Position numbers and translations under genes: made by a program
Notes under the pieces: model-generated
The model's input: the letters and a program-made list of their open reading frames with translations, nothing else
The model's database searches: none
What the model was told of the DNA's origin: nothing
Part shown: piece by piece, positions 13,137 to 17,875 of the stretch
Position numbering within the stretch: the first letter of the stretch is position 1
How the letters are laid out: the number at the start of each line of letters is the position of its first letter
DNA from: Leptofilum sp050292445
GTDB lineage: Bacteria; Chloroflexota; Anaerolineae; Promineifilales; Promineifilaceae
Reading direction: 5' to 3'
Assembly: GCA_050292445.1 (NCBI GenBank)
Contig: JBNKLQ010000115.1
Coordinates: forward strand, 1 to 17,875
Length of the DNA stretch: 17,875 nt

Positions 13137-15448
13137 GCGGTAACGTTTTGTGCTTCTCTGGGAAGGCAAACTGTGAAAGTGGAACCTTGGCCTGACCTGC
13201 TCTCGACCTTGATTTCACCGCCTAACATTCGACAATAATGCTGGCTGATGGATAAGCCTAAGCCGGTGCCACCAAACTTGCGCGACAGGGAAGAATCGGC
13301 CTGGGTAAATGGTTGGAATAGTTTTTCTATCTGTTCGTTGGTTAAACCAATGCCCGTGTCGCGCACAGCAAAAGTTACATAGTCGGCATCACAGGAAACG
13401 GTGAGATCGACCATGCCTGCTTCGGTAAATTTGGCTGCGTTGCCCAGCAGGTTCACCAATACCTGGTTCAGCAGCGTGGGGTCGGTGTGCATGGTGCCCA
13501 TGCCCGGCCCATAATTAATGGTTAGCGTGTTCTTGTTAGGAATCATCAAAGGCTGCACGACGTTTTTCACGTTGTGCAACACGTCTGCTATGGGCACTTC
13601 AGCGATGCGCAAGACAACTTTGCCTGCCTCAATCTTAGACATGTCCAAAATTTCGCTGATGATGGAGAGGAGTTGGTAAGCGGCCGTTTCTGCCTTGTTC
13701 AAATAGGGGAGCAGCTCTGAACCAGCCTCCTGTTCTTCCAAAATCTCTTGCAGTAGTTCATTATAGCCAATGATGGCGGTAAGGGGGGTGCGCAATTCAT
13801 GGCTCATATTGGCCAGGAAAATGCTTTTAGAGCGGTTGGCTGCTTCGGCCTGCTCTTTGGCAATAGAAAGTTCGCTTACAAGACGTTGTTCGGCAGCATA
13901 CATTTGGGCGTTGGTTAAAACACGGGAAATTTGGTCGGCGGCCAACTGCATGAGCTTTAGCTTATCTTCGGTAAAATGGTGGGTTTCGGGGTGGGTGAGG
14001 GTGAGAATACCCAATATATTTTCTTTTCTAAGCACAGGCACAGACAGAACAGAGCCTGCCGCGTAAGGTTGCCTTTCTAATTCCAGCCAGCGCTCATCCA
14101 GGGCAGTATTGTGGATAAGGGCCGGTTGTTTATGTTGCAGCACCCAACCCGCAAGACCTTCTTTGAAAACGGCCGTTTCTACCTGGTTTTGCTGGCTTGT
14201 TTGTAGATTGGGCCAGGACAAAACGCTATGGGTGATTTGCTGCTTCTCATCAAACAAAAAGAGGCTGCCTCTGTCTGCGCCTGTGGTATCAACCGAAATG
14301 TTCAATGTGCTTTGCAGCGTTTCTTTTAGCTCTGGCGTTTGGGTAACGACACGGGCAATCTTCACCAGCGTCTCAAACTGCTGCTTCTGGGTTTCCAGTT
14401 CTTGAGCAGCTTTACGTGTTTCTGTAACGTCATGCAAAATGAGCAAACGGCCGCTTGCCACACCACGTTGGTCCAACAAAGGCGAAACCGTTACTTCAAA
14501 ATGCATAGACGCGCCGTCTAAAGGCACGGCAATCTCTTGTTCAACATCATGTAATTTGTATAGAGGCAGCACTGCCTCGAATGGTCCCCGCAACAGCTCA
14601 TTGGCCGTTATGCCTACTTTGAGTGGTAGAAAGTTTTGGAATAAACGGGTTGCTGCCGGGTTGAAGTCCAGCAGGCGATGCTGTTGGTTCCAGACAAGCA
14701 TGGCGTTGGACATATTCTCCAGCACGATTTCCCGGGCAAAGGGAGCAACGTCCAGCAAACTAAGGCGATACAATGTCCAAGCTAACAATACGGCCGTTGC
14801 CGCAAAACCAATTGGCGTTAAATCTAAATAAGGGAAAGGGGTAAGTCCGGTTACGTACAGACCGTTACCCAACCAGGGGAAAGTGGTGGCCATAACCAGC
14901 CAGTAAGTTTGGCGACGATATGGATTTCGCAGCTTATGTCCCAGGCTCAGCAGCAGATAAGAACCGGCTAGCAGCATGGAGTAAGAATAAAAAATCAATG
15001 TCCAAAAGAGTGGCCCATATTCTAGGTCTAGATCAACAAAGGGGGCGTTGGTGTCTAACGCGACACTGCGATAGAAAACACCTAGCTTTGGCTCTAGCCA
15101 GACAGTGAGCAAGAGAAGCCAGGGAATAATAAAAAAGATAGCGAAATATTTATTGGGAAATCGCCAACGCCGCGTATATTGCAAACAGAAAACCATAAAG
15201 ACGGATGAGACGTTGACAATACCAATGTATTGAATCTTCACCCAAAACAGTTTGGCAGCCAGTGTCGTGGAGCCAATTTCCATTGCGTAGCCCAAACACC
15301 ACAGAGCTGCCAGTCCGGCAAACCAGGCAAACGCCTTGGCTCCTACAGCATCTCGTCTGCGCCAGGCAGACGGGAATAAAATGCCGGAAACGGCAGCAGC
15401 AATAAACAGGGGAATGGTATAAGGCGTATAGGTCCAGGCTATAGTCAT
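13133..15448 (-). CDS. 7TM-PAS-GAF sensor histidine kinase
   Basis: A 771-residue membrane kinase, the largest of three tandem paralogues. The 7TM sensor covers about 5-228 (EIGSTTLAAKLFWVKIQYIG) and PAS about 243-345 (NAMLVWNQQHRLLDFNPAA). Unlike its two neighbours it has a GAF domain at about 357-515 (GADRGSLFLFDEKQ, then GLAGWVLQHKQPALI and GSVLSVPVLRKENILGILTL). HisKA has His550 in NMSHELRTPLTAIIGY. HATPase_c has Asn670 (NLLGNAAKF), G1 DTGIG (697-701) and G2 GGTGLG (726-731). The GAF domain suggests that a second, cytoplasmic input is added to the membrane signal. Both gene ends overlap their neighbours by ATGA, so translation is probably coupled. Confidence 0.92.
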   Translation of the reverse strand: MTIAWTYTPYTIPLFIAAAVSGILFPSAWRRRDAVGAKAFAWFAGLAALWCLGYAMEIGSTTLAAKLFWVKIQYIGIVNVSSVFMVFCLQYTRRWRFPNKYFAIFFIIPWLLLLTVWLEPKLGVFYRSVALDTNAPFVDLDLEYGPLFWTLIFYSYSMLLAGSYLLLSLGHKLRNPYRRQTYWLVMATTFPWLGNGLYVTGLTPFPYLDLTPIGFAATAVLLAWTLYRLSLLDVAPFAREIVLENMSNAMLVWNQQHRLLDFNPAATRLFQNFLPLKVGITANELLRGPFEAVLPLYKLHDVEQEIAVPLDGASMHFEVTVSPLLDQRGVASGRLLILHDVTETRKAAQELETQKQQFETLVKIARVVTQTPELKETLQSTLNISVDTTGADRGSLFLFDEKQQITHSVLSWPNLQTSQQNQVETAVFKEGLAGWVLQHKQPALIHNTALDERWLELERQPYAAGSVLSVPVLRKENILGILTLTHPETHHFTEDKLKLMQLAADQISRVLTNAQMYAAEQRLVSELSIAKEQAEAANRSKSIFLANMSHELRTPLTAIIGYNELLQEILEEQEAGSELLPYLNKAETAAYQLLSIISEILDMSKIEAGKVVLRIAEVPIADVLHNVKNVVQPLMIPNKNTLTINYGPGMGTMHTDPTLLNQVLVNLLGNAAKFTEAGMVDLTVSCDADYVTFAVRDTGIGLTNEQIEKLFQPFTQADSSLSRKFGGTGLGLSISQHYCRMLGGEIKVESRSGQGSTFTVCLPREAQNVTA

Positions 15449-17022
15449 AAGACAGGTTCTATATTAATAACTGGAATGGTAAAGAAAAACGTACTACCTT
15501 GACCATGTTTAGAGGTGAGACCAATTTCACCACCCTGCAATTCTACCAGTTTTCTGGCGATGTTTAATCCCAAACCAGTACCATTAACCTTGTTAACATA
15601 GACGTCATCGGCCCGGAAAAACTGCTGGAACACTTTCGTTTGATTTTCAGGCTTAATGCCAATGCCATCATCTTTTATTGCGACAGACAGCATGGGTGAA
15701 CCCCCGTCCATAATGCACTGCGCTGAGAGGATGATTTGACCATTTTCCAGCGAATATTTGCTGGCGTTGCTGAGCAGATTCACCATAATTTGGCACAGGC
15801 GTTCGGCATCAGCCTGAACAAGCGGCAAATTTGAGGGTAACTTTAACTGTATCGTTTGCTGCTTGTCTGCAATTTGCGGTTCCATCAACTTAAGCGCATC
15901 CTCTAAAATCGTTTGAAAAGAGAGGGATTCCAAGGTTAACTTGAATTGGCCTGTTTCAATTTGGGTAATGTCGTCCAGATCTAGCGCCAAATGATGAATT
16001 CGCTCTGAGCCATCCAGGATATATTGCAGGTACTCTGTTTGTTTTTCTACTGATAAATGTTGCATCTGACGACGAAACATTTGGGTATAAGATTGAATGG
16101 CGGTCAGGGGGTTCTTCAGCTCGTGGGATACCATGGCTACAAAGTTGCTTTTGGCCTGGTTGGCGGCCTGCACATCGGCATAGAGCTGGGCGTTGTGCAA
16201 GGCAATGGCAATATGCTTGGATAGCCGTCTAAGGAAGCGCATCGTCATGTCTGTCACCGGCTTTGGCATGTCGATAAGGATCAGGTCGTTAATAATTGTG
16301 TTGCGATTAATAGGAATGGTGACGCGATAGTTGGCTCGGGGATGCAAACGGCCGTTTTCCGACAGTGGTTCCTGAGTAATTCTCTCCTGTTTTTTATCAA
16401 TGGCTAAAGTAGAGAGCGCAATCGATTTGTTGGTCTGGTCGTCAAAACCCTGGGCGGCTCGCAGCTGCAATAAATTGCCCTCAATAGAGCCAATCAGGCA
16501 GGCAACGGCGTTTGTTTTTTGGCTAATCCAATGCAGTGTCAGCTCAGAAACGGCCGTTCGGTCTAACGTCTTGTTTAACTCCTGGTCAATTTGCTCCAGT
16601 AAATTGAGATCCTCCAACCAGGCTTGCTGTAAATCCCGGTAATGCTTCTTTTCTAAAGAAGTTGTGACGCGGGCCCAAAGCAACTCATTTTCGATCGGCT
16701 TGTTTAAATAATCCTCTGCACCCAACTTAATGCAAGCCACCACACTATTCACATCATTTAAGGCCGACATGACAACAACGGGGGTTGTGTTATTTTCGGC
16801 CTGTAGCTGCTTAAGCACATCATACCCATCCATTTCTGGCATCATAATATCTAAAAGAATCAGATCGAAGCGGGTTTGTTGGCGCAGCTGCAAGGCTTCC
16901 TGGCCATTACCGGCACATTGCACCTGATAGCCCCGAAATTCTAACCAGGAGGTGAGTAGGTCCCGAATAAGCTCGTCATCATCTACAACCAGTATCTGTT
17001 TTTGACCTGGATCTATATGCAT
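15445..17022 (-). CDS. Receiver-histidine kinase hybrid (soluble)
   Basis: A 525-residue cytoplasmic protein with no membrane segment. It has an N-terminal receiver at 8-125 with Asp14-Asp16, phosphoacceptor Asp58 (LILLDIMMP) and Lys108 (LNKPI). A weak GAF-like region spans about 140-285 (AVACLIGSIEGNLLQLRAAQGF). The kinase core has His300 in MVSHELKNPLTAIQSY, N box Asn419 (NLLSNASKY), G1 DDGIG (451-455) and G2 GTGLG (481-485). The receiver-first order is that of response regulators whose output is a kinase, so phosphorylation by another kinase may control its activity. It is the first gene of the cluster, with GAGGG (complement of 17029-17033) six bases before the ATG. Its stop overlaps the next start by ATGA. 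Confidence 0.92.
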   Translation of the reverse strand: MHIDPGQKQILVVDDDELIRDLLTSWLEFRGYQVQCAGNGQEALQLRQQTRFDLILLDIMMPEMDGYDVLKQLQAENNTTPVVVMSALNDVNSVVACIKLGAEDYLNKPIENELLWARVTTSLEKKHYRDLQQAWLEDLNLLEQIDQELNKTLDRTAVSELTLHWISQKTNAVACLIGSIEGNLLQLRAAQGFDDQTNKSIALSTLAIDKKQERITQEPLSENGRLHPRANYRVTIPINRNTIINDLILIDMPKPVTDMTMRFLRRLSKHIAIALHNAQLYADVQAANQAKSNFVAMVSHELKNPLTAIQSYTQMFRRQMQHLSVEKQTEYLQYILDGSERIHHLALDLDDITQIETGQFKLTLESLSFQTILEDALKLMEPQIADKQQTIQLKLPSNLPLVQADAERLCQIMVNLLSNASKYSLENGQIILSAQCIMDGGSPMLSVAIKDDGIGIKPENQTKVFQQFFRADDVYVNKVNGTGLGLNIARKLVELQGGEIGLTSKHGQGSTFFFTIPVINIEPVL

Positions 17023-17236
17023 TGTTTACCCTCGTTCTTCTCAATACAGCGTCATCGACAGCCATCTCTGGTAAGCATGTGGGTGTTTTGATAATGAATT
17101 GGGGCGATGGTTGCAAAGTGTGGGTGGAGAAACCCCCAGTCTGTCATCTGACAATATGACTCAGCTTCTTGTTTAAGTTAGAATACATACCTTATGTTTC
17201 AAGTTAAGAGCTATCATTACACAAGATATAGATAAC
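17023..17236. promoter_or_regulatory. Divergent promoter region of the signalling cluster and DUF2344 gene
   Basis: This 214-base gap separates divergent genes. For the minus-strand cluster a moderate sigma70-like pair is TTGCAA (17111-17116) and TATCAA (complement of 17088-17093), 17 bases apart. For the plus gene, TAGAAT (17179-17184) is a near -10 without a clear -35; TTGTTT (17169-17174) with TTATGT (17192-17197) is an alternative pair at 17 bases. A direct repeat GTTTAAGTTA (17171-17180) / GTTTCAAGTTA (17196-17206), about 25 bases apart, overlaps these and may be an operator. All are weak calls by eye. Confidence 0.3.
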
Positions 17237-17875
17237 ATGCAAGCTAATTATGTACAGCGGTTACGCTTGACCTTTAGTAAGGGGGGGGCAGCACGCTATA
17301 TTAGCCACCTTGACTTGGCGCGTACCCTGGAGCGTGCCCTTAATCGGGCCAGGATTCCGGTGGCGTATACACAGGGGTTTAATCGCCGTCCCCGAATGCA
17401 AATGGCCACGGCTTTGCCGTTGGGTTATACCAGTGAATATGAGCTGGCTGACATTTTGCTGGCAGAAAGCATGGAGCCGGAACAGGCCCGGCAGCAGCTA
17501 ATGGCCAAAATGGCCCCAGGCATCGTTGTTTTGCAAGTAGAAGATGTGCCGGTTAGCGGACCTTCCCTACAGGCGATGACGCAATCTTCCACTTATGTGG
17601 CTACGCCGCTGGACCCTGTTGATTTTGCTGCATTACAGGCCAAAGTTGCCGGAATTTTGGCAGCAGACAAGCTGGAAAGAGTGCGGGAGCGGCGAGGTAA
17701 AAAGAAGGCGTATGATTTACGGCCGTTAATCCTCGATCTCTCCACGACCCATGATGAAGATGGGCAGGTAAACATCCACATGAACCTCTGCCTGGAGCCA
17801 GCCAAAACGGGCCGCCCGGATGACGTGCTAGACGCTTTAGGGTTTGATCCGCTGGACGTGCGGGTTCATCGTGTG
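17237..17875 (+). CDS. DUF2344 / TIGR03936 radical SAM-associated protein (partial, 3' end cut)
   Basis: The first 213 codons of a gene that continues past the window edge. The N-terminus has the DUF2344 pattern: RLRLTFSKGGAARYISHLDL at 8-27, then RTLERALNRARIPVAYTQGF (29-48) and RPRMQMATALPLGYTSEYEL (51-70). Members are usually found next to, or fused with, a B12-binding radical SAM protein and near RNase E/G and ribosomal protein genes. Function is unproven, though a role in RNA modification or ribosome biology is suspected. No radical SAM gene lies upstream here; what follows is outside the window. The ATG at 17237 has no good Shine-Dalgarno sequence. An uninterrupted run of eight G (17281-17288) covers codons 15-18; the frame is correct as given. 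The gene is divergent from the signalling cluster. Confidence 0.85.
   Translation, partial: MQANYVQRLRLTFSKGGAARYISHLDLARTLERALNRARIPVAYTQGFNRRPRMQMATALPLGYTSEYELADILLAESMEPEQARQQLMAKMAPGIVVLQVEDVPVSGPSLQAMTQSSTYVATPLDPVDFAALQAKVAGILAADKLERVRERRGKKKAYDLRPLILDLSTTHDEDGQVNIHMNLCLEPAKTGRPDDVLDALGFDPLDVRVHRV

Larger units (their letters stand above)
8691..17022 (-). other. Six-gene two-component signalling cluster (likely operon)
   Basis: Six minus-strand genes in order: REC-HK hybrid, 7TM-PAS-GAF-HK, 7TM-PAS-HK, 7TM-PAS-HK, receiver, receiver. Junctions are ATGA overlaps at 15445-15448, 13133-13136 and 11337-11340, then gaps of 47 and 17 bases. I see no terminator or internal promoter. Four transmitter histidines and three receiver aspartates are intact, but there is no DNA-binding, c-di-GMP or chemotaxis output domain. 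The M23 lipoprotein gene lies only 39 bases further on and may be a seventh member. Confidence 0.8.
915..17726. repeat. Highly iterated palindrome ACGGCCGT (about 27 copies)
   Basis: Hand-counted first bases of exact ACGGCCGT: 915, 1199, 1331, 1800, 2602, 3782, 3916, 3947, 4662, 4799, 5319, 6950, 7209, 7848, 8380, 8548, 8847, 9496, 10342, 11036, 11359, 11629, 14169, 14790, 16348, 16550, 17719. Many are flanked by A on the left and T on the right; the fullest form, GAAACGGCCGTTTC, is at 912-925 and 11356-11369. Near variants (GCGGCCGT, TCGGCCGT, ACGGCCGA/C) occur at about 2263, 3181, 3630, 6322, 9720, 11914, 13680 and 14447. All but one (9496, in a short gap) lie in coding sequence, in different frames and on both strands. 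A given 8-mer is expected about 0.3 times in this length of uniform sequence. Confidence 0.9.

Noticed and set aside
13137..13169. Longer start for the middle kinase
   Set aside because: ATG 13136 gives the same ATGA overlap as the other junctions and begins at the first membrane helix.

Overview
The window looks like a chromosomal segment of an uncultured Chloroflexota bacterium, probably of the Anaerolineae/Ardenticatenales type. That is an inference from gene content: tandem histidine kinases with the HisKA_7TM sensor, a lipoprotein with a Pro/Thr-rich linker, LysM and M23 domains, a DUF2344 protein, and frequent TTG/GTG starts. No rRNA, tRNA, CRISPR array, transposase or prophage gene was seen.

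Left part (1-6491): the first 245 bases are non-coding. They are followed by a NarL/LuxR-type regulator whose receiver domain has lost every residue of the phosphorylation site (246-935), a duplicated YflT-like stress protein with a glycine-zipper membrane segment (1154-2062) and a CPA1 (NhaP-like) cation/proton antiporter with a C-terminal TrkA-like region (2236-4092). A large protein with the ATP-grasp half of PEP synthase/pyruvate phosphate dikinase converges on the antiporter and overlaps its 3' end (4074-6491, minus). Two starts were moved downstream to GTG/ATG codons with good ribosome binding sites, because the longer versions run into intergenic repeats.

Middle (6636-8651): a HIT-family nucleotide hydrolase on the plus strand converges, across an inverted repeat, with a lipoprotein carrying LysM and M23 peptidase domains on the minus strand.

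Right part (8691-17022, minus strand): a compact six-gene two-component cluster. In transcription order it encodes a soluble receiver-histidine kinase hybrid, three tandem membrane histidine kinases (7TM-PAS-GAF-kinase, 7TM-PAS-kinase, 7TM-PAS-kinase) and two stand-alone receivers. Three consecutive junctions are 4-base ATGA overlaps. No DNA-binding or enzymatic output domain is present, so the set appears to process signals and pass them elsewhere. A divergent DUF2344 gene starts at 17237 and runs off the right edge.

The most striking signal is not a gene. The 8-base palindrome ACGGCCGT occurs about 27 times by hand count, against roughly 0.3 expected for any given 8-mer in uniform sequence. 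It is often extended to AAACGGCCGTTT, lies almost entirely inside genes and is read in all three frames. It resembles the HIP1 phenomenon of cyanobacteria but with a different word. A second layer is a family of 30-nt intergenic repeats built from ATCTGTGT/ATCAGCGT units, present in three forms within the first 2.2 kb.
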